Positions 8,366-16,334 of a DNA stretch of 64,000 nt are shown piece after piece (position 1 is the first letter of the stretch; each line of letters begins with the position of its first letter). A program made the translations under genes and the position numbers. The DNA lies in assembly GCF_016834655.1 (NCBI RefSeq), contig NZ_JAENHP010000009.1, positions 248,001 through 312,000 on the forward strand, read 5' to 3'. The stretch comes from Paractinoplanes ovalisporus (GTDB lineage: Bacteria; Actinomycetota; Actinomycetes; Mycobacteriales; Micromonosporaceae). Under the pieces are notes generated by a model, which saw nothing but the letters and a program-made list of their open reading frames with translations, was not told the origin of the DNA and did not search any database.

Positions 8366-8427
8366 TCCGCAAGATCCGTCAGCGTTCCGTAACAACTCCG
8401 GGGTGACGCGGCGAGCATGATTGAGGG

Positions 8428-10005
8428 GTGAAGCAATCGGTACGCGCCGGGCTGTCCGGCGTGGCTGCTGCCGCCGTTGCGGTCGGGGTGGCCGAGGTCG
8501 TGGCGGTTCTGACCGGGCCGTTGTCGGCGCCTCTGATCGCTGTCGGCGGTGTGGTGGTCGACAACGTCCCGGCCGCGGTCAAGGATTTCGGCGTCCAGGT
8601 GTTCGGGGTGCACGACAAGACGGCGCTGATCGTGGGGACGGCGATCCTGCTCGCGCTCTATGCGTACGGGATCGGTGTGGTCGCCCGGCGCTCGTGGGCG
8701 GTGGCCCTGTCCGGCATCGGGCTGTTCGCGGCCGTCGGGGTGGCGGCCGCCCTGACCCGGCACGACGCGGGGATCTTCGCGTGGCTGCCCAGTGTGGTGG
8801 GGGCGGCGCTGGCCGCTTGGGTGCTGCGGCTCCTGCTCGAACGGGCGGAGGTCGCAGGCGACACGACGTACGGGAAAGCGCGCGACGAGGCTCACGGGAA
8901 AGCGCGGGACGAGGCGCACGGAAAAGCGCGCGACGATGCGTACGGGAAAGATCGTCGCGGTTTTCTCAAGGCGCTCGGCATCACGGTGGGCGCGGCGGCG
9001 GTCGCGGGCTTCGGCGGACGATGGCTGACCTCGCGGCAGGCGGTGACGGCGGCCCGCAACGACGTCGTTCTTCCGGCGGCCCGGCAGACCGTGGCCCCGC
9101 TGCCGGCCGGAGTGCAGGTGCCGGGCGTGACGCCGTACGTGTCGCCCAACAAGAACTTCTATCGGATCGACACCGCCCTCATCCCGCCCCAGATCGACCC
9201 GGCCACCTGGCAGCTGCGGATCCACGGCATGGTGCGCAACCCGATCACGCTCACGTGGGAGCAGCTGCTGCAGCGCCCGATGGTCGAGCGCTACGTGACG
9301 CTGGCCTGCGTGTCCAACGAGGTGGGCGGGGATCTGATCGGCAACGCGCTCTGGCTGGGCACACCGGTGCGGGAGCTGCTCGAGGAGGCGGGTCCGTTGC
9401 CGGGCGCCGACCAGGTGGTGCAGCGGGCGGTGGACGGGTGGACCTGTGGCAGCCCGACGTCGGCTCTGATGGACGGGCGGGACGCGCTGCTCGCGGTCGG
9501 CATGAACGGACAGCCTCTTCCGATCGACCACGGCTTTCCCGTACGGATGGTGGTGCCGGGCCTGTACGGCTATGTGAGCGCCTGCAAGTGGATCACCGAG
9601 ATCGAGCTCAGCCGCTTCTCCGACTTCGACGCCTACTGGGTGCCGCGCGGCTGGTCGCAGCAGGCCCCGATCAAGACCGGGTCGCGGATCGACACGCCCC
9701 GCGACGGTGGCCGGCGCGACGCCGGGACCGTCGTGGTCGGCGGTGTCGCCTGGGCCCAGCACCGGGGGATCAAGAAGGTCGAGGTCCAGGTCGACGACGG
9801 GCCGTGGGCCGAGGCGACCCTGGCCGCGACGGTGTCGAGCGACACCTGGCGCGAGTGGAGCTGGTCGTGGCCGGCGACCCCGGGGGAGCACTCACTCCGG
9901 GTACGCGCCACCGACGGGCAGGGTGTCACGCAGACGAGCACTCCGGCTCCGCCCGCTCCCGACGGGGCGGCGGGGTGGCATCAGATCAGCGTCGGCATCG
10001 AGTGA
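8428..10005 (+). CDS. Membrane-bound molybdopterin oxidoreductase (sulfite oxidase/YedY superfamily) with internal Tat motif
   Basis: 525 residues. The N-terminal ~150 residues contain about four hydrophobic segments. A hydrophilic repeat GKARDEAH follows (~residues 148-174), then DRRGFLKALG with twin arginines 176-177 leading into a further hydrophobic segment (ITVGAAAVAGFGG). The external domain carries the oxidoreductase molybdopterin fold, with the probable molybdenum-ligand Cys294 in YVTLACVSNEVGG, and a C-terminal Ig-like Mo-co dimerisation domain (ending GEHSLRVRATDGQG). The layout fits actinobacterial polytopic proteins inserted by Sec and completed by Tat, as I recall for the Streptomyces SCO3746 type. 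The electron partner and substrate are unknown. GTG start at 8428. Confidence 0.85.
   Translation: MKQSVRAGLSGVAAAAVAVGVAEVVAVLTGPLSAPLIAVGGVVVDNVPAAVKDFGVQVFGVHDKTALIVGTAILLALYAYGIGVVARRSWAVALSGIGLFAAVGVAAALTRHDAGIFAWLPSVVGAALAAWVLRLLLERAEVAGDTTYGKARDEAHGKARDEAHGKARDDAYGKDRRGFLKALGITVGAAAVAGFGGRWLTSRQAVTAARNDVVLPAARQTVAPLPAGVQVPGVTPYVSPNKNFYRIDTALIPPQIDPATWQLRIHGMVRNPITLTWEQLLQRPMVERYVTLACVSNEVGGDLIGNALWLGTPVRELLEEAGPLPGADQVVQRAVDGWTCGSPTSALMDGRDALLAVGMNGQPLPIDHGFPVRMVVPGLYGYVSACKWITEIELSRFSDFDAYWVPRGWSQQAPIKTGSRIDTPRDGGRRDAGTVVVGGVAWAQHRGIKKVEVQVDDGPWAEATLAATVSSDTWREWSWSWPATPGEHSLRVRATDGQGVTQTSTPAPPAPDGAAGWHQISVGIE
8869..8952 (+). repeat. 24-bp in-frame tandem repeat inside the molybdopterin oxidoreductase gene
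   Basis: Units begin at 8869, 8893, 8917 and 8941 (3.5 copies). They encode (Y/H)GKARDEA, (Y/H)GKARDEA, HGKARDDA and YGKD. The array keeps frame and forms the charged cytoplasmic linker just before the twin-arginine motif. Confidence 0.9.
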
Positions 10006-10052
10006 CGTTCCGGCGGAGGCGGCATCGGACCGGTCTCGGCATCGAGTGACGT
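9992..10052 (+). repeat. 17-bp direct repeat duplicating the 3' end of the oxidoreductase gene
   Basis: TCGGCATCGAGTGACGT occurs at 9992-10008, covering the last codons and stop, and again at 10036-10052, a 44-bp offset. The second copy lies outside the gene but would encode the same ...GIE-stop end in another frame. Confidence 0.85.
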
Positions 10053-10214
10053 GCCGGTTACTTGAAGGCCGCACCAGGCGTCCGTCGTTGGTGCGCAAGT
10101 CGCTCATACGGTGGCTTGCATGTCCACCAATGCGGTTGATGAAAAGCCGTCGAACAACGCGACCCGGCCCCCGATAGGGGACCGGATCGTCATGGTGATG
10201 CCGGGTAACCGGCG

Positions 10215-10604
10215 TCAGGCCGCCGGCGCCTGCCGCTGTGCGGGAACGGCGGACTTGTGGGGCCGGCCCAGCCGGGCCTCGAGTCGAGCAAGGTCGACAC
10301 GTCCGTGATGACGGTCGGCGAGGTCCTCCCAGCCGACGGCGAGCAGCCGCAGCCGCTCCGCTTCGCTGAAGCCTCCCCAGACCCCGTACGGCTCCCGCAC
10401 CGCGAGGGCGTGGGCGGCGCATTCGGCCCGGACCGGGCAGGCGCCGCACATGCTCTTGGCTTTGGATTCCCGGCGGTTGCGGGACGAACCGCGTTCACCG
10501 TCGGGGTGGAAGAACTGAGCACTGTCCCGGCCCCGGCACAGTCCAAGTCGTTGCCAGTCCCACAGGTCGGCGATGGGCCCGGGCAGTCTGCGAACGTTCG
10601 ACAT
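10215..10604 (-). CDS. whiD: WhiB-family iron-sulfur transcription factor, WhiB3/WhiD type
   Basis: 129-residue [4Fe-4S] regulator. Cys23, Cys53, Cys56 and Cys62 form the C-X29-C-X2-C-X5-C cluster-binding set, followed by the turn motif GVWGG (residues 74-78). The start MSNVRRLPGPIADLWDWQRLGLCRG and FFHPDGERG match the WhiB3/WhiD subgroup best. The C-terminus is longer than usual for the family, ending in a basic/Ala-rich tail. It is divergent from the BldM-like gene, the same pairing as whiD-bldM in Streptomyces. The symbol is assigned by subgroup and synteny. Confidence 0.88.
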   Translation of the reverse strand: MSNVRRLPGPIADLWDWQRLGLCRGRDSAQFFHPDGERGSSRNRRESKAKSMCGACPVRAECAAHALAVREPYGVWGGFSEAERLRLLAVGWEDLADRHHGRVDLARLEARLGRPHKSAVPAQRQAPAA

Positions 10605-10835
10605 GTAACACCCTCCTCCCGCGCGGCACCGCGGAGTGTCGTCACGAGGGCCCTTGCTCAGGCCTGCCGCGGTGTTACCCCGGTGATCCCCGGCTCACAC
10701 GCAACATGTCGATGTCTTCTGAAGCCGCATGACATCGGGCTAGCAACTCATACCGATCTTTCCCATTTTTTCCATCTAAAGCGCGTAATGCTGCGGCCCT
10801 CGCGTGATCTCCTCTGAGAGAGAAGGAGGATCACT
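10605..10835. promoter_or_regulatory. Divergent promoter region between whiD-like and bldM-like genes
   Basis: A 231-bp spacer, AT-richer near 10740-10790. A strong AGAAGGAGGA ribosome site (10821-10830) precedes the BldM-like GTG at 10836. On the other strand GGAGGAGGG (complement of about 10612-10620) precedes the WhiD-like ATG at 10602-10604. I could not fix -10/-35 boxes confidently. Confidence 0.5.
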
Positions 10836-11687
10836 GTGCGTACCGTCCTCGTGTGCGTCCGTACCCCGCTGGCGGCCCAGACCGTCGCGTCCACCGCGGC
10901 CCGGCTCGGCATGACCGGCGTCGTCCGGACCGCGGTCAGCGAGACCGAGGCCATGATCCGCCTGGCTGAACGGCCGGCTGAAGTGGTCCTGGCTGACACC
11001 GCCGTAACTCGTCCCGACAGCGTCGGCTTCACCCGGCGAGTACTTGCCCGCGCGCCGCAGGCGCAGGTTGTGCTCTTCGGTGCCGAGGACCCCCGGGTCG
11101 CCGCGGCGGCCGTCGCCGCCGGCGCCCGCGGTGTCATCCGTGGCGTCGAGCACGACCTGGTCAGTGTCGTCGCCAAGGCGCTGCTCCTGCTGCTGCTCCC
11201 GGTGCGCCCGCAGGGCATGCCGATCAACGGGGCCAACGCCCAGCCGGCCACGGTCGCCGGCGGGGCCCGCAACAACAACTCGACCGCGGCCCGCGCCGCC
11301 TATCAGAACGGCCTGGCCATGGGGGCGCCGAACGCCGCCGCCGTGCCGGCCGTGCTCGGTCCCAACGCGCCGATGGTTCCGGCGCAGCGTGGTGATGCCC
11401 CGATCGATCCGGCGACCGGCCGGCCGATGGTGGCCTGGCCGGGCAACGAGACCCAGGTCGGCGTGGCCGACCCGGCGCCCGCCGGACGGCGGCTCACGCT
11501 CACCGAGCGCGAGCTGCAGGTGCTGCGGGGGATGGCCGACGGCAAGAGCAACGCGGAGATCGGCCGGGAGTTGTTCGTCTCGGAGGACACCGTCAAGACT
11601 CACGCCCGGCGGCTCTTCCGGAAGCTCGGCGCCCGGGACCGTGCTCATGCGGTCGCAGCCGGCTTCCGGGCCGGGTTGGTCGCTTAA
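10836..11687 (+). CDS. bldM: BldM-like atypical response regulator with LuxR-type HTH
   Basis: 283 residues. The C-terminal DNA-binding domain (LTERELQVLRGMADGKSNA, RELFVSEDTVKTHARRLF, RKLGARDRAHAVAAGFRAGLV) is close to the recalled Streptomyces BldM sequence, and the neighbours (whiD, guaB) match the bldM locus. The N-terminal receiver is degenerate: the usual acidic pair after the first strand is replaced by VRT (VLVCVRTPLA), although Asp54 remains. A flexible Ala/Pro/Asn-rich linker of about 90 residues (roughly 125-215) separates the domains, making the protein some 80 residues longer than BldM. Phosphorylation is therefore unlikely. GTG start with AGAAGGAGGA upstream. Confidence 0.85.
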   Translation: MRTVLVCVRTPLAAQTVASTAARLGMTGVVRTAVSETEAMIRLAERPAEVVLADTAVTRPDSVGFTRRVLARAPQAQVVLFGAEDPRVAAAAVAAGARGVIRGVEHDLVSVVAKALLLLLLPVRPQGMPINGANAQPATVAGGARNNNSTAARAAYQNGLAMGAPNAAAVPAVLGPNAPMVPAQRGDAPIDPATGRPMVAWPGNETQVGVADPAPAGRRLTLTERELQVLRGMADGKSNAEIGRELFVSEDTVKTHARRLFRKLGARDRAHAVAAGFRAGLVA

Positions 11688-11688
11688 C

Positions 11689-11716
11689 AAAAAGGGGGCC
11701 TTCGGGCCCCCTTTTT
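11689..11716. terminator. Bidirectional rho-independent terminator
   Basis: AAAAAGGGGGCC, loop TTCG, GGCCCCCTTTTT: a 12-bp perfect stem with A- and T-runs on the two flanks. It serves the rightward bldM-like gene and the leftward DUF5319 gene that converge here. Confidence 0.95.
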
Positions 11717-11717
11717 C

Positions 11718-12119
11718 TTATTCCTTTTCTTCCTCGTTGCCCTCGGTCAACGTGTCGTGGACACCGTCGGCGTAGCCGCGGGCGTATTCCCACGTGACGT
11801 AGTGGTCGGGGTCGGGATCGTAGGCCGGCTCGTGCACCCGGGGCCGCCCACTGCTGAGCAGATGCCGCAGGTTGCCCCGCAGCAGATCCCAGTCGAAATA
11901 GTGCGGCTCGTGGCAGTCTTCGCACTCGATGACGAGGCCGCGGATGCCGGTCGGGCTCAGAAGCGCCTGATAGATCTCCAGGTCGGAGAGGTCCTCGAGG
12001 ACATCCTGCCGTTCGGCGTCGGACAGCGGTTCGGCCTCGGCGTCGTCGCTGAGGTCGTCGAGGCCGGCGGCCGGGTCGGTGGGGTCGCCGTTGAACGGGT
12101 CGATCGGCTCTTCTTGCAC
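11718..12119 (-). CDS. DUF5319 family protein
   Basis: 133-residue acidic cytoplasmic protein of unknown function, conserved across actinobacteria beside guaB2 (Rv3412 in M. tuberculosis, from memory). Core features are the EDLSDLEIYQALLSPTGIRG stretch, IECEDCHEPHYFDWDLL with a Cys-X2-Cys-X-(Glu/Pro)-His cluster that could bind metal, and WEYARGYADGVHD. It starts with GTG at 12117-12119; a TACGGT box lies six bases upstream, so the mRNA may be leaderless. The family name is confident, the role unknown. Confidence 0.85.
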   Translation of the reverse strand: MQEEPIDPFNGDPTDPAAGLDDLSDDAEAEPLSDAERQDVLEDLSDLEIYQALLSPTGIRGLVIECEDCHEPHYFDWDLLRGNLRHLLSSGRPRVHEPAYDPDPDHYVTWEYARGYADGVHDTLTEGNEEEKE

Positions 12120-12241
12120 CCCCTTACCGTACTCACCCTCCGCGGATGTGTGCTGGCCCGCACGTGCTGTCCGTCGTGCGGGGCGGCCGATGACGGATGG
12201 GTAGGATGAACTTTCCGTCTTCCGGCTTTTAGGGATGCTCC

Positions 12242-13729
12242 GTGGAAACTGACTCGGCCCGCACGGTTCCGCTCGGTCTGACCTTCGACGACGTGCTCCT
12301 CCAGCCCGGCGAATCGGACATCGTGCCGAGCCGGGTCAACACGAACACACGGCTCACCCGCAACATCAACCTGACGATCCCGCTGCTGTCGGCGGCGATG
12401 GACACCGTCACCGAGGCCCGCATGGCGATCGCCATGGCCCGTGAGGGCGGCATCGGCGTGCTGCACCGCAATCTGTCCGCCGAGGACCAGGCGGCCCAGG
12501 TCGACCTCGTGAAGCGTTCTGAGTCCGGCATGATCACCAACCCGGTGACCTGCAGCCCCGACGACACCCTGCGCCAGGTCGACCAGCTCTGCGGCCGCTA
12601 CCGCATCTCCGGCGTCCCGGTCACCGACGGCGACGGCACCCTGGTCGGCATCGTCACCAACCGTGACATGCGCTTCGTCACCGACTCCGAGGCCAAGGTC
12701 CGCGACGTCATGACCAAGATGCCGCTGATCACGGCCAAGGTCGGCGTGAGCAAGGACGAGGCGCTGGGCCTGCTGCAGCAGCACAAGATCGAGAAGCTTC
12801 CGCTGATCGACGACAGCGGCAAGCTGCGCGGCCTCATCACGGTGAAGGACTTCACCAAGAGCGAGCAGTTCCCCAACGCCACGAAGGACGCGCAGGGCCG
12901 TCTGCGGGTCGCCGCCGCGGTGGGCGTCGGCGACGACTCCTACAAGCGCGCCCGCGGCCTCATCGACGCCGGCGTCGACGTGATCATCGTGGACACCTCG
13001 CACGGCCACCAGCGCCAGGTGCTCGACATGATCGCCCGGCTCAAGCGCGACACCGCCACCGACATCGTGGGCGGCAACGTCGCGACCTACGCCGGCGCCA
13101 AGGCGATGGCCGAGGCCGGCGCCGACGCGGTCAAGGTCGGCGTGGGCCCGGGCGCCATCTGCACCACCCGCATCGTGGCCGGGGTCGGCGTCCCGCAGAT
13201 CACCGCCGTGATGGAGGCCCAGCGGGCGTGCGCGCCGTTCGGCGTCCCGGTGATCGCCGACGGTGGCATCCAATACAGCGGCGACATCGCCAAGGCGATC
13301 GTGGCCGGCGCCGAGACCGTCATGCTGGGCGGCCTGCTGGCCGGCTCGGAAGAGAGCCCCGGCGACCTCATCTTCGTCAACGGCAAGCAGTACAAGTCCT
13401 ACCGGGGAATGGGTTCGCTCGGCGCCATGCAGTCGCGCGGTCAGGCCAAGTCGTACTCGAAGGACCGCTACTTCCAGCATGATGTGCCGGAGGAGAAGCT
13501 CGTGCCCGAGGGCGTCGAGGGCCAGGTTCCCTACCGTGGTCCGCTCTCCCGCGTGGTGGCCCAGCTGGTCGGCGGTGTCCGGCTCGCGATGGGTTACGCC
13601 GGGGCCGAGACCATTCCCGACTTGCAGCAGCGTGGCCAGCTCATCAGGATTACCGCGGCGGGCCTCAAGGAAAGCCACCCGCACGACATCCAGATGACCG
13701 TCGAGGCTCCCAACTACCACTCCCGCTAG
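12242..13729 (+). CDS. guaB: Inosine-5'-monophosphate dehydrogenase
   Basis: NAD-dependent oxidation of IMP to XMP, the committed step of guanine nucleotide synthesis. 495 residues, full length. The barrel opens with GLTFDDVLLQPGESDIVPSR. Two CBS domains occupy about residues 95-215 (ISGVPVTDGDGTLVGIVTNRD, IEKLPLIDDSGKLRGLITVKD). The catalytic loop GPGAICTTRIVAGVGVPQ contains Cys307, and the flap (YRGMGSLGAM) is intact. GTG start at 12242. It is followed 20 bp later by guaB3, the order seen in other actinobacteria. Confidence 0.98.
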   Translation: METDSARTVPLGLTFDDVLLQPGESDIVPSRVNTNTRLTRNINLTIPLLSAAMDTVTEARMAIAMAREGGIGVLHRNLSAEDQAAQVDLVKRSESGMITNPVTCSPDDTLRQVDQLCGRYRISGVPVTDGDGTLVGIVTNRDMRFVTDSEAKVRDVMTKMPLITAKVGVSKDEALGLLQQHKIEKLPLIDDSGKLRGLITVKDFTKSEQFPNATKDAQGRLRVAAAVGVGDDSYKRARGLIDAGVDVIIVDTSHGHQRQVLDMIARLKRDTATDIVGGNVATYAGAKAMAEAGADAVKVGVGPGAICTTRIVAGVGVPQITAVMEAQRACAPFGVPVIADGGIQYSGDIAKAIVAGAETVMLGGLLAGSEESPGDLIFVNGKQYKSYRGMGSLGAMQSRGQAKSYSKDRYFQHDVPEEKLVPEGVEGQVPYRGPLSRVVAQLVGGVRLAMGYAGAETIPDLQQRGQLIRITAAGLKESHPHDIQMTVEAPNYHSR

Positions 13730-13749
13730 TTCGTTGTAGAGGATCTGAA

Positions 13750-14868
13750 ATGCGTGACGTCGTGGAGATCGGTCTCGGCAAGACCGCTCAGCGCGGATAC
13801 CACCTGGACGACATCGCCATCGTCCCGAGCCGCCGCACCCGCGACGTGGACGACGTGTCCACCGAGTGGCGCGTCGACGCCTACCCCTTCAAGATCCCCT
13901 GCGTTGCGCACCCGTCCGACGCGACCATGAGCCCGGAGTCCGCGATCGCCCTGGGCCGCCTCGGCGGCCTGGGGGTGCTCAACGCCGAGGGCCTGTGGAC
14001 GCGTTACGAAGACCCGACCAAGATCCTGGAGGAGCTGGCCTCGCTCGACGAGGACGCCGACGCGACCCGGCGCCTCCAGGAGGTCTACTCCGAGCCGATC
14101 AAGCCCGAGCTGATCGCCGAGCGGGTGCGCACCATGCGCGAGGGCGGCATCACCGTCGCCGTGCGGGTGTCGCCGCAGCACACCCTCGCGCTGGCCCCGG
14201 TCGTGCTCGACGCCGGCATCGACCTGCTGGTCATCCAGGGCACGCTGGTCAGCGCCGAGCACGTGTCGGTCACCGACGAGCCGCTGAACCTCAAGGAGTT
14301 CATCGCCGACCTCGACCTGCCGGTCATCGTCGGCGGCTGCACCGACTACAAGACGGCGCTGCACCTCATGCGCACGGGCGCGGCCGGCGTGATCGTCGGG
14401 GTCGGCGCCGACGAGTGGTCGACCACCGACACCGTGCTCGGCATCCGGGTGCCGATGGCCACCGCGATCGCCGACGCCGCGGCCGCCCGCCGCGACTACC
14501 TCGACGAGACCGGCGGGCGCTACGTCCACCTGATCGCCGACGGCGGCATCTCCACCTCGGGCGACATCGCCAAGGCGATCGGCTGCGGCGCCGACGCGGT
14601 GATGCTCGGCGAGCCGCTGTCGCTGGCCGAGGGCGCCCCGGCCGGCGGTGCCTGGTGGCACTCGTCGGCGAGCCACCCGCAGCTTCCGCGGGGCGGGTTC
14701 TGCATCGCCGGTGAGCCCGATGGCACCCTCGAAGAGCTGCTCTACGGCCCGGCCAACCGGCCCGACGGCCAGCTCAACCTCTTCGGCGGGCTGCGACGCG
14801 CGATGGCCAAGTGCGGTTACCGCGACGTCAAGGAGTTCCAGAAGGTCGCGCTCGTCCTCGACAAGTAG
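13750..14868 (+). CDS. guaB3: GuaB3 family IMP dehydrogenase-related protein
   Basis: 372 residues, IMPDH-like barrel without CBS domains. Landmarks are GYHLDDIAIVPSRRTRDVDDVS, FKIPCVAHPSDATMSPE, and the late segment VPMATAIADAAAARRDYLDETGGRYVH followed by VIADGGISTSGDIAKAIGCGAD. At the position of the IMPDH catalytic Cys loop the sequence is GVGADEWSTTDTVLGI, with no Cys; from memory actinobacterial relatives also lack it. True IMPDH activity is therefore doubtful; related cyanobacterial GuaB3 has been described as a GMP reductase-type enzyme. Co-transcribed with guaB. Confidence 0.92.
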   Translation: MRDVVEIGLGKTAQRGYHLDDIAIVPSRRTRDVDDVSTEWRVDAYPFKIPCVAHPSDATMSPESAIALGRLGGLGVLNAEGLWTRYEDPTKILEELASLDEDADATRRLQEVYSEPIKPELIAERVRTMREGGITVAVRVSPQHTLALAPVVLDAGIDLLVIQGTLVSAEHVSVTDEPLNLKEFIADLDLPVIVGGCTDYKTALHLMRTGAAGVIVGVGADEWSTTDTVLGIRVPMATAIADAAAARRDYLDETGGRYVHLIADGGISTSGDIAKAIGCGADAVMLGEPLSLAEGAPAGGAWWHSSASHPQLPRGGFCIAGEPDGTLEELLYGPANRPDGQLNLFGGLRRAMAKCGYRDVKEFQKVALVLDK

Positions 14869-14911
14869 GCCTTTCCCGGGCCTTTCGCGGCACGGCGCTA
14901 ACCTCGCGCCT

Positions 14912-16333
14912 ATGAAACGTACGGGTGTTGCCGGAGTCCTCTGTGTCGCGCTGGCGGTGGCCGGCTGTTCCGGGGACGACGAACCGGCCCCCACGCCGAC
15001 CACGTCCTCCGCGCCGGCGTTCGCCCCCGGTGCGGAGGGCATCGGCGACCCGTACTTCCCGAAGTACGGCAACGGCGGGTACGACGTGGCCGGCTACGAC
15101 CTGAAGGTCCGGTACGACCCGAGCCGCAAACAGCTCACCGGCACGGCCACGATCACCGCCACGGCCACTCAGGACCTGTCCCGGTTCAACCTCGATCTGT
15201 CCAAGCTGACCGCGAAGAACGTGACGGTCGACGGCGTACGGGCCAGTTCGTCGGCCACCGGTGCCGAGCTGACCATCACCCCGGCCGCCGGCATCCCGAA
15301 CGGCCGCCCGTTCACCACGGTGATCGAGTATGGCGGCACACCCGGCCAGCTCGGCACCGCGGTGCTCGGCGAGGGCGGCTGGCTGCAGAACCCGCAGGGC
15401 GCCGTCGCGCTGGGGCAGCCCGAGTCGGCCAGCACCTGGTTCCCGGTCAACGACCACCCGCGCGACAAGGCCACCTTCAAACTCGAGATCACCGTGCCCG
15501 AGGGGGTCGAGGCGATCAGCAACGGCGTGCCCGGCCCGCAGCGCACCGCCGGCGGCTGGACCACCTGGAGCTGGTCGGAGAGCGCGCCGATGGCCAGCTA
15601 TCTCGCGATGGTCGTGATCGGTCAGTACCGCATCACCACCACCACGCACAGCGGCAAGCCGATGGTGATCGCGGTCTCCGAGCAGCTGCCCGCCAACGGG
15701 CCGGCCGCGCAGTCGCTGGCCAGGACCGCCGAGATCACCGACTTCCTGGCCACCAAGTTCGGGCCCTACCCGTTCGACGCCAACGGCGGGGTCGCGGTCG
15801 ACGACCAGCGCATCGGCTACGCGCTCGAGACGCAGAGCCGCCCGGTCTACGGTCCCGCGTTCTTCACCCGCGGCCCCAACGAGGGGGTGATCGCGCACGA
15901 GCTGGCCCACCAGTGGTTCGGCGACAGCGTGGCCCTGGAGAAGTGGCAGGACATCTGGCTCAACGAGGGCTTCGCCACGTACGCGGAATGGCTGTGGGAC
16001 GAGCAGTCCGGCGGCGACAGCGTGCAGGCCAACTTCGACAACGTCTACAACTCGTACCCGTGGAACCAGCCCGGCGAGGCCGGCGACCCCGGAGCCAGCC
16101 GCATCTTCGGCCAGGCGGTCTATCAGCGCGGCGGCATGACCGTCTTCGCGCTGCGCAAGGCGATCGGCGATCCGGCCTTCGACCAGCTGCTCAAGCGGTG
16201 GACCAGCGAGCACAAGGACGGCAACGCCGACACCGACGACCTGATCGCGATGGCCGAGGAGATCTCCGGCAAGCAGCTCGACGACCTGTTCCAGGCCTGG
16301 CTGTTCTCGACGGAGAAGCCCGCCAAGCCCTGA
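14912..16333 (+). CDS. M1-family zinc aminopeptidase-like lipoprotein
   Basis: 473 residues. MKRTGVAGVLCVALAVAGC is a lipoprotein signal with Cys19; a Thr/Pro/Ser-rich linker follows. The M1 N-terminal beta domain (GYDVAGYDLKVRYDPSRKQLTGTA...) precedes the catalytic domain with zinc motif HELAHQWFGD (H329, E330, H333) and distal zinc ligand E352 in WLNEGFATYAEW. The usual GxMEN exopeptidase loop is not obvious; a VDDQRIGYALETQSRP stretch takes its place. It lacks the large C-terminal domains of PepN. It probably trims peptides outside the cell. It converges with the LCP gene, one base apart. Confidence 0.88.
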   Translation: MKRTGVAGVLCVALAVAGCSGDDEPAPTPTTSSAPAFAPGAEGIGDPYFPKYGNGGYDVAGYDLKVRYDPSRKQLTGTATITATATQDLSRFNLDLSKLTAKNVTVDGVRASSSATGAELTITPAAGIPNGRPFTTVIEYGGTPGQLGTAVLGEGGWLQNPQGAVALGQPESASTWFPVNDHPRDKATFKLEITVPEGVEAISNGVPGPQRTAGGWTTWSWSESAPMASYLAMVVIGQYRITTTTHSGKPMVIAVSEQLPANGPAAQSLARTAEITDFLATKFGPYPFDANGGVAVDDQRIGYALETQSRPVYGPAFFTRGPNEGVIAHELAHQWFGDSVALEKWQDIWLNEGFATYAEWLWDEQSGGDSVQANFDNVYNSYPWNQPGEAGDPGASRIFGQAVYQRGGMTVFALRKAIGDPAFDQLLKRWTSEHKDGNADTDDLIAMAEEISGKQLDDLFQAWLFSTEKPAKP

Positions 16334-16334
16334 C

